This document shows, piece after piece, positions 11,966 to 23,924 of a stretch of 64,000 nucleotides of DNA. A model generated the notes under the pieces. It was not told the origin of the DNA, did not search any database, and saw only the letters and a program-made list of their open reading frames with translations. A program made the translations under genes and the position numbers. The DNA lies in the NCBI GenBank assembly GCA_964019155.1, contig OZ025243.1, positions 7,397,865 to 7,461,864 on the forward strand. Reading direction: 5' to 3'. The stretch comes from Osedax fenrisi. Lineage: Eukaryota; Annelida; Polychaeta; Sabellida; Siboglinidae. The first letter of the stretch is position 1. Every line of letters begins with the position of its first letter.

Positions 11966-13350
11966 TATAACTATAGTATATAACTACAGTATATAACTAC
12001 AGTATATAACTATAGTATATAACTATAGTATATAACTATAGCATATAACTATAGTATATAACTATAGCATATAACTATAGTATATAACTACAGTATATAA
12101 CTATAGTATATAACTATAGTATATAACTATAGTATATAACTATAGTATATAACTATAGTATATAACTATAGTATATAACTATAGTATATAACTACAGTAT
12201 ATAACTACAGTATATAACTACAGTATATAACTATAGTATATAACTATAGTATATAACTATAGTATATAACTACAGTATATAACTATAGTATATAACTATA
12301 GTATATAACTATAGTATATAACTATAGTATATAACTATAGTATATAACTATAGTATATAACTATAGTATATAACTATAGTATATAACTACAGTATATAAC
12401 TACAGTATATAACTATAGCATATAACTATAGTATATAACTACAGTATATAACTATAGTATATAACTATAGTATATAACTATAGTATATAACTATAGTATA
12501 TAACTACAGTATATAACTACAGTATATAACTATAGTATATAACTATAGTATATAACTACAGTATATAACTACAGTATATAACTATAGTATATAACTATAG
12601 TATATAACTATAGCATATAACTATAGTATATAACTATAGCATATAACTATAGTATATAACTACAGTATATAACTATAGTATATAACTATAGTATATAACT
12701 ATAGTATATAACTATAGTATATAACTATAGTATATAACTATAGCATATAACTATAGTATATAACTATAGCATATAACTATAGTATATAACTACAGTATAT
12801 AACTATAGTATATAACTATAGTATATAACTATAGTATATAACTATAGTATATAACTACAGTATATAACTACAGTATATAACTATAGTATATAACTATAGT
12901 ATATAACTACAGTATATAACTACAGTATATAACTATAGTATATAACTATAGTATATTACTACATTATATAACTACAGTATATAACTATAGTATATAACTA
13001 TAGTATATAACTACAGTATATAACTACAGTATATAACTATAGTATATAACTATAGTATATAACTATAGCATATAACTATAGTATATAACTATAGCATATA
13101 ACTATAGTATATAACTACAGTATATAACTACAGTATATAACTATAGCATATAACTATAGTATATAACTACAGTATATAACTATAGTATATAACTACAGTA
13201 TATAACTATAGTATATAACTACAGTATATAACTACAGTATATAACTATAGTATATAACTATAGTATATAACTACAGTATATAACTATAGTATATAACTAC
13301 AGTATATAACTACAGTATATAACTACAGTATATAACTATAGTATATAACT
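11966..13350. repeat. 13-bp minisatellite, tract 5
   Basis: About 106 units with mixed CTATAG, CTACAG and GCATATAA variants. Confidence 0.98.
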
Positions 13351-13549
13351 ATTATTATTATTATTATTAAATAGTTTATTGACTAACAAAACATTATATG
13401 TTTATCGGCGTCATATATATTAAAATAAAAATAAACAAAAAATAATAGTAAAGAACGAAAACTAGAACAATACATAATAACGAGAACAATGATATTAAAT
13501 GGAATTACAAATAAAGAAAATATTTATATAATTTACGTTTAAATAATGA
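13351..13549 (-). other. LINE-C 3' UTR and tail
   Basis: On the minus strand the ORF2 stop is followed by about 170 bp of UTR containing agtcaataaac, then (TAA)n against satellite tract 5. LINE-D ends with a closely similar gacgc...agtcaataaac segment, so the two belong to one family. AATAAA within this motif may be the polyadenylation signal. Confidence 0.7.
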
Positions 13550-16315
13550 CTAAGATTTAGTTATACGTATATCAGTTGGTAATAAGTTCCAATATTTTGG
13601 TGCTGCAACAGCAAATGCTGCTTCAGCAAATCTCGTAGAAGTAATTGGTTGGTGTAGAACCATTGTGGATCCAGAGCGGCGAGGTCGGGAGTCGGAACGA
13701 ATTGATATTAACGTAGCGAGATATTCGGGAATAGATCGGTAAATGGCTCTTTGCGTTATGCACAGGAGACGACACTTGCATTGAGAATGAAACGGAAGCC
13801 AACCAAGAGAAATCATCAGAGATGTAATCGAAACATCCATACGACGTTTGAGCTTGTACAGTATTCTAACCGCACGACGTTGAATATTTTCAAATCTGTG
13901 CATTAAATAAAGTGGGAGAGTAGTATATAATGAGCAACAATAACGAAGTCTACTGAATACAAGGGAGTCGAGTAAACACTTCGTTAAGTTATAAGTAAGT
14001 TTATTACGTGTCTTTCTAATATTGTAAAGATAATAGTTAGCTATACGAATTCCATTTGTTATTTGCAACGATACATTGAACTTGTTATCAAAGGTAATAC
14101 CTAGTGTAGTCACTGATTCGGAAATAGGAAGGGAGCGTAAAAAAGGATGGGATATAGTTAAAGGGGAAGAGGATCTAGATAAAATAATGGTATTAGTTTT
14201 AGCCATATTTAATGATATTGAGTTAGTGGAGAACCATGTAATTAATTCAGTAATGCAGTTATAAATAGTTAATTGAATAGATTCAGTGTTACATGATGGT
14301 GGGAAGGACGTATAAATTTGCAAATCATCTGCATAAAGATGATAATGTAGATGAGGATATTTAAGAAATATTGATCTAATAGGTAATATATAGATTATGA
14401 ATAAAATGGGACCGAGTACGGAGCCTTGCGGAACACCGTATGAGTTAGTAAATGGTTGTGATAAAGAAGAATTAATTTTAACAGAAGAAGTTCTATTTGA
14501 GACAAAGGACATGAACCAGTTGAGTACTTGACCATTAATTCCTATCTCACGCAGGCGATACGAAAGAATAATAAGATTAAGAGAGTCAAAAGCGCACGAT
14601 AAATCTAGTAGAATAAGATAACATGGGCATTTGGTGTCAAGAGATAAAAGAATGTCACTGAAAATAAGGTTGAGGGCAGTTTCTGTGCTGCGGTGTGGGA
14701 GATAAGCACTTTGAAAACAATCAGCAATATTGTTTGTAGTTATATAATGTATTAACTGGGTTGAAACAACTCGTTCTAAAGTCTTTGATATTGACGATAG
14801 TTGGGATATTGGTCTGTAGTTAGTCAAGTTTGAGTGATCTAAAGTCGGTTTTTTAAGTAGTAGGGTAATATACGAGTGTTTCATCGATTGTGGAACAGTA
14901 TAAGTAATAAGAGATACATTGATAATATTAGTAATCAAACCAATTATATAGGAAGAAATGGAACGAAGTAAGACCAATGGAATAGGATCTAAAGGGGAGT
15001 GAGATTTGAGGGAAGTCACTAATGAAAGAACAAATGCCTGAGATGGAAGGGTAAAACAAGACCAATGATTTGAAGAGGTAATGAAAGTAACATCAAATAG
15101 TGCGACATCAAATCTTGGGAGAGAATCGATAACATTAGATATCTTTCGTTGAAAGAAATTGGAAAAAGCAGTGCACATATAGGAGTCAGAATGGTCAGGT
15201 AGACGTCTATTCTGATCTCGACCGATTAATTTAAATGAAAGTTGAAATGCTTGTTTGGAAGACATACCAAAGTTATTTAACTTATCAGTAAAGTAGGAGG
15301 ATTTTAATGTGATAAGTGTAGTCCTATAGAGTGAACGGCATACTTTGAAAGATTTAAGATCAGATTCAAGGTTAGATACTTGATATCTATTTTGGAGTTT
15401 TCTAAGTGTTCGACGTAGGTTTACTAGTTCATTGTTAAACCAAGGTGATTTGGAAAATGATCGATTAATGGATTTAATGACAGGAGCAAATATTTCAAGA
15501 GAATTTGAGATAGCAGCATTAAAATTGTCGTAAAGAGAGTCAACTACGAGCAACGACTGAGGATTATCAAGTCGTGAAAATATAGAATTTACAAATGAAG
15601 GAATGTTAATAGCAGATATCTTCCTAAAAGAACGCTCTGGTCGGGGAGAGGTAGATGATGGTAATATCAACTCAAACGTAACTACAAAGTGATCAGAAAT
15701 TAGAAAACTTTGAGAAGGAGATGAAACAATGTCAGATGAAGATGGTGATATAACTAGATCAATGCAATTACCATTCGTATTAGTGAGAAAAAGTATATGT
15801 TGAGTGAGAGAGAACTCATTGATCAAACTTTTTAAAGATGATGCAGCAGGATAAGATCTATTATATTGTATGTTAAAATCGCAAAGAATTATAGTGTTAT
15901 CTGAAGAGATCGATTCAAAAATAGATGTTAGATCAACTAAAAATTCAGTGATACTAGAAGAAGGAGGACGGTAAATTAGAACAAAATATATTGTACAAGA
16001 AGATGGAAACTTAAGATTGCAGATCATCATTTCACACGATGAGAAAGTGGAGACAAGTTTCAATTTAGATGAGTAAATTAATGCAAGACCACCACCACGA
16101 CAAGGAATATATCTATTAGCAATAGTTATATTATACCCTTGAGGTATTAGTTATGATGATAGAGCAGTGTCTTTATCAGTCAGCCAGGTTTCTGTAATTG
16201 CCGTTATAAGACATTTTGAATCAATAATAGATTGAGATATAATATCAACTTTATTACGAACAGATCTCGAATTAATTAATTGAAATAAATACTTATAATC
16301 ATTATGATAACAAAG
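13550..16315 (-). pseudogene. LINE-C ORF2: endonuclease and reverse transcriptase, one nonsense codon
   Basis: Reading leftwards from the ORF1 stop, the frame encodes NSRSVRNKVD, ITETWL, CRGGGLALIY, a CDFN motif in place of the usual GDFN, SFLISDHFVVTFE, the RT1 segment NYRPISQLSSISKTLERVV, motif A LLDLSCAFDSLN, motif B GVPQGSVLGPILF and motif C YHLYADDLQIY. It ends at the family C-terminus AAPKYWNLLPTDIR. Apart from one in-frame TAA (complement of 16151-16153, in the endonuclease, at the position of a CAA glutamine codon in LINE-D) it is open for over 900 codons. It is about as long as the LINE-D protein. There is no Met between the ORF1 stop and the endonuclease start, and the apparent start at 16063 is a TTG inside the endonuclease. 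Confidence 0.85.
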
Positions 16316-16558
16316 TCAATCAGAGGGAGAAGAGCCTTTTTTGGATTTCAGATAATGTTTATATGAATTTGACAATTGAAGGAATTCATTTACATCAGGG
16401 ATATATGGATTTGATTTCCAATCGATACCATATGTTTCCGAGTTACCTGTATTAATCAAATTACGAAGTTGATAAGAAAGACTGCGCATATTAAGTACAC
16501 ACTTAAATTTCGTCAGAGAAGATTTAGAAGCGTGGAAGTAAATACGTCCAATTTTCTT
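16316..16558 (-). pseudogene. LINE-C ORF1 C-terminal fragment ending in TGA CTT
   Basis: Open from the satellite junction to a TGA on the complement of 16316-16318, in the same frame as ORF2. The end reads SSPSD then stop, comparable with GSFSSD then stop in LINE-D. The upstream residues (YFHASKSSLTKFK, YIPDVNEFLQL) correspond to the C-terminal region of the LINE-D ORF1. The N-terminal PHD-like finger is absent through 5' truncation. Confidence 0.65.
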
Positions 16559-19500
16559 TATATAACTATAGTATATAACTATAGTATATAACTATAGCAT
16601 ATAACTATAGTATATAACTATAGTATATAACTATAGTATATAACTACAGTATATAACTATAGTATATAACTATAGTATATAACTACAGTATATAACTACA
16701 GTATATAACTATAGTATATAACTATAGTATATAACTACAGTATATAACTACAGTATATAACAACAGTATATAACTATAGTATATAACTATAGTACATAAC
16801 TACAGTATATAACTACAGTATATAACTATAGTATATAACTATAGTATATAACTACAGTATATAACTACAGTATATAACTATAGTATATAACTATAGTATA
16901 TAACTATAGCATATAACTATAGTATATAACTATAGCATATAACTATAGTATATAACTACAGTATATAACTACAGTATATAACTATAGCATATAACTATAG
17001 TATATAACTACAGTATATAACTATAGTATATAACTACAGTATATAACTACAGTATATAACTACAGTATATAACTACAGTATATAACTACAGTATATAACT
17101 ACAGTATATAACTATAGCATATAACTATAGTATATAACTACAGTATATAACTATAGCATATAACTATAGTATATAACTACAGTATATAACTATAGTATAT
17201 AACTACAGTATATAACTACAGTATATAACTACAGTATATAACTACAGTATATAACTACAGTATATAACTATAGTATATAACTATAGTATATAACTATAGT
17301 ATATAACTACAGTATATAACTACAGTATATAACTACAGTATATAACTATAGTATATAACTATAGTATATAACTATAGTATATAACTACAGTATATAACTA
17401 TAGTATATAACTACAGTATATAACTACAGTATATAACTACAGTATATAACTACAGTATATAACTACAGTATATAACTACAGTATATAACTACAGTATATA
17501 ACTATAGTATATAACTATAGTATATAACTACAGTATATAACTATAGTATATAACTACAGTATATAACTATAGCATATAACTATAGTATATAACTACAGTA
17601 TATAACTATAGTATATAACTACAGTATATAACTATAGTATATAACTATATAGTTACTATACTATATATATATATACTATACTATATAGTATATAACTATA
17701 GTATATAACTACAGTATATAACTACAGTATATAACTACAGTATATAACTACAGTATATAACTACAGTATATAACTACAGTATATAACTATAGTATATAAC
17801 TATAGTATATAACTATAGTATATAACTACAGTATATAACTACAGTATATAACTATAGTATATAACTATAGTATATAACTATAGTATATAACTACAGTATA
17901 TAACTACAGTATATAACTACAGTATATAACTACAGTATATAACTACAGTATATAACTATAGTATATAACTATAGTATATAACTATAGTATATAACTACAG
18001 TATATAACTACAGTATATAACTACAGTATATAACTATAGTATATAACTATAGTATATAACTATAGTATATAACTATAGCATATAACTATAGTATATAACT
18101 ATAGCATATAACTATAGTATATAACTACAGTATATAACTACAGTATATAACTATAGCATATAACTATAGTATATAACTACAGTATATAACTATAGTATAT
18201 AACTACAGTATATAACTACAGTATATAAATATAGTATATAACTATAGTATATAACTATAGTATATAACTACAGTACATAACTATAGTATATAACTACAGT
18301 ATATAACTACAGTATATAACTATAGTATATAACTACAGTATATAACTACAGTATATAACTACAGTATATAACTACAGTATATAACTACAGTATATAACTA
18401 TAATATATAACTACAGTATATAACTACAGTATATAACTATAGCATATAACTATAGTATATAACTACAGTATATAACTACAGTATATAACTATAGCATATA
18501 ACTATAGTATATAACTACAGTATATAACTACAGTATATAACTACAGTATATAACTATAGTATATAACTACAGTATATAACTACAGTATATAACTACAGTA
18601 TATAACTACAGTATATAACTACAGTATATAACTATAGTATATAACTACAGTATATAACTACAGTATATAACTATAGCATATAACTACAGTATATAACTAC
18701 AGTATATAACTACAGTATATAACTATAGCATATAACTATAGTATATAACTACAGTATATAACTACAGTATATAACTACAGTATATAACTATAGCATATAA
18801 CTATAGTATATAACTACAGTATATAACTACAGTATGTAACTATAGCATATAACTATAGTATATAACTACAGTATATAACTATAGTATATAACTACAGTAT
18901 ATAACTACAGTATATAACTACAGTATATAACTACATTATATAACTATAGCATATAACTATAGTATATAACTACAGTATATAACTACAGTATATAACTACA
19001 GTATATAACTATAGCATATAACTATAGTATATTACTACAGTATATAACTATAGTATATAACTATAGTATATAACTATAGTATATAACTACATTATATAAC
19101 TACAGTATATAACTACAGTATATAACTACAGTATATAACTATAGTATATAACTATAGTATATAACTATAGTATATAACTACAGTATATAACTATAGTATA
19201 TAACTATAGTATATAACTACAGTATATAACTATAGTATATAACTACAGTATATAACTACAGTATATAACTACAGTATATAACTACAGTATATAACTACAG
19301 TATATAACTACAGTATATAACTACAGTATATAACTATAGTATATAACTATAGCATATAACTATAGTATATAACTATAGCATATAACTATAGTATATAACT
19401 ACAGTATATATCTATAGTATATAACTACAGTATATAACTACAGTATATAACTACAGTATATAACTACAGTATATAACTACAGTATATAACTATAGCATAT

Positions 19501-22230
19501 AACTATAGTATATAACTACAGTATATAACTATAGTATATAACTACAGTATATAACTACAGTATATAACTACAGTATATAACTACAGTATATAACTACAGT
19601 ATATAACTATAGTATATAACTATAATATATAACTATAGTATATAACTACAGTATATAACTACAGTATATAACTACAGTATATAACTACAGTATATAACTA
19701 CAGTATATAACTACAGTATATAACTACAGTATATAACTACAGTATATAACTACAGTATATAACTATAGTATATAACTATAGCATATAACTATAGTATATA
19801 ACTATAGCATATAACTATAGTATATAACTACAGAATATAACTATAGTATATAACTACAGTATATAACTACAGTATATAACTACAGTATATAACTACAGTA
19901 TATAACTACAGTATATAACTATAGCATATAACTATAGTATATAACTACAGTATATAACTACAGTATATAACTACAGTATATAACTACAGTATATAACTAC
20001 AGTATATAACTACAGTATATAACTACAGTATATAACTACAGTATATAACTACAGTATATAACTACAGTATATAACTACAGTATATAACTATAGTATATAA
20101 CTATAGTATATAACTATAGTATATAACTGCAGTATATAACTACAGTATATAACTACAGTATATAACTAAAGTATATAACTACAGTATATAACTACAGTAT
20201 ATAACTACAGTATATAACTACAGTATATAACTACAGTATATAACTACAGTATATAACTATAGCATATAACTACAGTATATAACTATAGCATATAACTACA
20301 GTATATAACTATAGTATATAACTACAGTATATAACTATAGTATATAACTATAGTATATAACTATAGTATATAACTACAGTATATAACTACAGTATATAAC
20401 TACAGTATATAACTACAGTATATAACTACAGTATATAACTACAGTATATAACTACAGTATATAACTATAGTATATAACTATAGTATATAACTATAGTATA
20501 TAACTACAGTATATAACTATAGTATATAACTATAGTATATAACTACAGTATATAACTATAGTATATAACTACAGTATATAACTACAGTATATAACTATAG
20601 TATATAACTATAGTATATAACTAAAGTATATAACTACAGTATATAACTATAGTATATAACTACAGTATATAACTATAGTATATAACTATAGTATATAACT
20701 ATAGTATATAACTACAGTATATAACTACAGTATATAACTACAGTATATAACTATAGTATATAACTACAGTATATAACTACAGTATATAACTACAGTATAT
20801 AACTATAGCATATAACTATAGTATATAACTACAGTATATAACTACAGTATATAACTATAGCATATAACTATAGTATATAACTACAGTATATAACTATAGT
20901 ATATAACTACAGTATATAACTACAGTATATAACTACAGTATATAACTACAGTATATAACTATAGCATATAACTATAGTATATAACTACAGTATATAACTA
21001 TAGTATATAACTACAGTATATAACTACAGTATATAACTATAGTATATAACTATAGTATATAACTATAGTATATAACTACAATATATAACTACAGTATATA
21101 ACTACAGTATATAACTATAGTATATAACTATAGTATATAACTATAGTATATAACTATAGTATATAACTATAGTATATAACTACAATATATAACTACAGTA
21201 TATAACTACAGTATATAACTATAGTATATAACTATAGTATATAACTATAGTATATAACTATAGCATATAACTATAGTATATAACTATAGTATATAACTAC
21301 AGTATATAACTATAGTATATAACTACAGTATATAACTACAGTATATAACTACAGTATATAACTACAGTATATAACTACAGTATATAACTATAGTATATAA
21401 CTACAGTATATAACTACAGTATATAACTACAGTAATTAACTACAGTATATAACTACAGTATATAACTATAGTATATAACTACAGTATATAACTACAGTAT
21501 ATAACTACAGTATATAACTATAGTATATAACTATAGTATATAACTATAGTATATAACTACAGTATATAACTATAGTATATAACTATAGTATATAACTACA
21601 GTATATAACTATAGTATATAACTACAGTATATAACTACAGTATATAACTATAGTATATAACTATAGTATATAACTACAGTATATAACTACAGTATATAAC
21701 TATAGTATATAACTACAGTATATAACTATAGTATATAACTACAGTATATAACTACAGTATATAACTACAGTATATAACTACAGTATATAACTACAGTATA
21801 TAACTATAGTATATAACTACAGTATATAACTACAGTATATAACTACAGTAATTAACTACAGTATATAACTACAGTATATAACTATAGTATATAACTACAG
21901 TATATAACTACAGTATATAACTACAGTATATAACTATAGTATATAACTACAGTATATAACTATAGTATATAACTACAGTATATAACTACAGTATATAACT
22001 ATAGTATATAACTATAGCATATAACTATAGTATATAACTATAGTATATAACTACAGTATATAACTATAGTATATAAATACAGTATATAACTACAGTATAT
22101 AACTATAGTATATAACTATAGCATATAACTATAGTATATAACTACAGTATATAACTACAGTATATAACTATAGTATATAACTATAGCATATAACTATAGT
22201 ATATAACTACAGTATATAACTACAGTATAT
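16559..22230. repeat. 13-bp minisatellite, tract 6 (largest, about 5.7 kb)
   Basis: About 436 units in uninterrupted 13-bp register. The CTACAG variant is in many places the majority type, in contrast to tract 1. A rare variant unit containing agtaattaac occurs at 21431 and 21847, exactly 416 bp (32 units) apart, with the same order of variants around it, showing a recent block duplication. A small inverted patch interrupts the array near 17645-17690. Confidence 0.98.
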
Positions 22231-22946
22231 TCTTCATTCTCATTAATTCTTCATACTGTGTAGACGTGTTTTTCTTATCAGCTAAGTCACTTTCATACAT
22301 ATTTTTTCTTTTTATTTTATATATATATTTATTTTGAGTATATTTATTCTACTTAATTTTATTATATTTATTAAATATATATATTTGTGTATATATGCGT
22401 TAATTTATTTATAAAATTATATTTTATATTCATTATTAGATATTAGTTAAATAAATCACCAATTTATATATATTCTATATGTAATTTTTAGTGTAAATAT
22501 TTTTATACAAATTGACCTACTTTTAATTTTAAATTAAAATATTGATTTTTTTTAATTAAACTAAATTATTTGTTTATTTCATTCTATTCATACTAGCATA
22601 TTTATTTTATTTCATAATAATTCTATTCAATATTTTATTTTATTTTTTATTTTATTTTATTTTTTTTTGTTTAATTTCATTATTGCATAATATATATTGG
22701 TTTTATTTCTAATAATTATTTATTTGATTATAATACATATAAATTCTTATATTTATACATTAATTAATGTATACTAATGTATATTAATGTATATTGATAT
22801 GCATTGATATGTATATTTATATTTAATTATATTTATCTTTTGATATAGTTTGTAATACAAACGTATAGATACCACAAATAATAGTTAAGTGGTTGTATTC
22901 CTATTTGCATTATACTAATATAGTATATATACACTATATTATCATC
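22231..22946 (+). promoter_or_regulatory. LINE-D 5' UTR (putative internal promoter region)
   Basis: About 716 bp of AT-rich non-satellite sequence between the satellite junction and the ORF1 start. Because ORF1 is complete, this is probably the element's 5' UTR, where LINEs carry their internal promoter. No specific promoter motif is recognisable. Confidence 0.5.
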
Positions 22947-23918
22947 ATGAGCAGTGAGTGTCATAAGTGCAGCACTGATTGTGTTTCTGAATACATTACA
23001 TGTATCAAGTGTAATTCTTTTCTACACTTCAAATGCATGCATGCTGCAGGTATTATTAAAAATCCATGGAGTAATAGTAATAAGCTTCCAGCTTATGCAT
23101 TATCTATTCTCAATTCTGAAAATATCTTGTATTTATGCAATTCATGCAAGCCTAACTTCACTATGAATATACCTACTCCTATATCACAATTAACATCTAA
23201 CACCCTAAGTGATATTACTGCAAAACTAGATGAAATTAAAAATATAGTTGATAATACTTATATAATTACTAATACTCATAAGAAAACTTTCGCTGATGTA
23301 TTAATAAATTCTATTGAGCCTAAGCTTAACACTATTTCTGATAACATGAATAAATCAGGCAATCATTCAAATTCTACGAAATTAGATTATAAACTTTCAA
23401 TTACTATTGAACATATAGATATTAAAAATTGCAACACTGAATATATTAAATCTTTATTTACCCTACTGAATATCAGTTTTTCTTCTATTACAAATATATT
23501 TTTTCGTAACAATAATGCTTATGTTTACTTTATTAATTCCTTTTCAAAATTTGATTTTTTATCTTGTACTAGATTATCTAGATCTAAATTAATAGGCACC
23601 GACTATAATTATATTTTCATTCGTGATTATTTAGATAAAGACATTTTTAAAAGAGGGCGGGTTTATTATCATGCATTGATATCGAAACTAATAACAGATT
23701 ATAAATCGGTTTTCAATTATAAGACAAAAAATTATGAATTGCGTCCATTGATTAAAATAGATGGTGTTGATAAAATTGATTGGATTTGTAATTCATTTGT
23801 ACCTTCTACTATTCAATTTGAGGAATGGAATACCTCTTTTGAAAAATTTATTTTATCAAAGAAATCTAATAGTCCTAATGACACCGAATCCTCAAATGGC
23901 TCTTTTTCATCAGACTGA
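22947..23918 (+). CDS. LINE-D ORF1 protein with PHD-like zinc finger
   Basis: 323 residues from ATG 22947, chosen because it directly precedes the zinc finger; upstream in-frame sequence is AT-rich and the only earlier start-like codon is a TTG at 22893. Residues 5-67 form a C4HC3 PHD-type pattern: C5-x2-C8, C19-x2-C22, H27-x2-C30 and C64-x2-C67. A low-complexity helical stretch follows (about 90-140). The C-terminal half (about 150-300) has alternating beta-like segments (YIKSLF, AYVYFI, YNYIFIRDYL) that may be an RNA-binding fold. LINE ORF1 proteins bind element RNA and act as chaperones in the RNP; PHD-type fingers are known in ORF1 of CR1-like elements. The frame ends SFSSD TGA, followed by CTAG in the same frame as ORF2. 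No lesion is seen. Confidence 0.85.
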   Translation: MSSECHKCSTDCVSEYITCIKCNSFLHFKCMHAAGIIKNPWSNSNKLPAYALSILNSENILYLCNSCKPNFTMNIPTPISQLTSNTLSDITAKLDEIKNIVDNTYIITNTHKKTFADVLINSIEPKLNTISDNMNKSGNHSNSTKLDYKLSITIEHIDIKNCNTEYIKSLFTLLNISFSSITNIFFRNNNAYVYFINSFSKFDFLSCTRLSRSKLIGTDYNYIFIRDYLDKDIFKRGRVYYHALISKLITDYKSVFNYKTKNYELRPLIKIDGVDKIDWICNSFVPSTIQFEEWNTSFEKFILSKKSNSPNDTESSNGSFSSD

Positions 23919-23924
23919 CTAGAT
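23913..23924 (+). promoter_or_regulatory. putative readthrough stop context UGA CUA G
   Basis: The ORF1 terminator TGA (23916-23918) is followed by CTAG. The next in-frame codons continue open into ORF2 for 20 codons before the first ATG at 23979. UGA CUA is an established readthrough-promoting context in eukaryotes. LINE-B has the same TGA CTA. Confidence 0.5.

Noticed and set aside
3320..22230. Regular repeats resembling a CRISPR-like array
   Set aside because: The 13-bp units are directly adjacent with no unique spacers; this is a tandem minisatellite in a eukaryotic setting.
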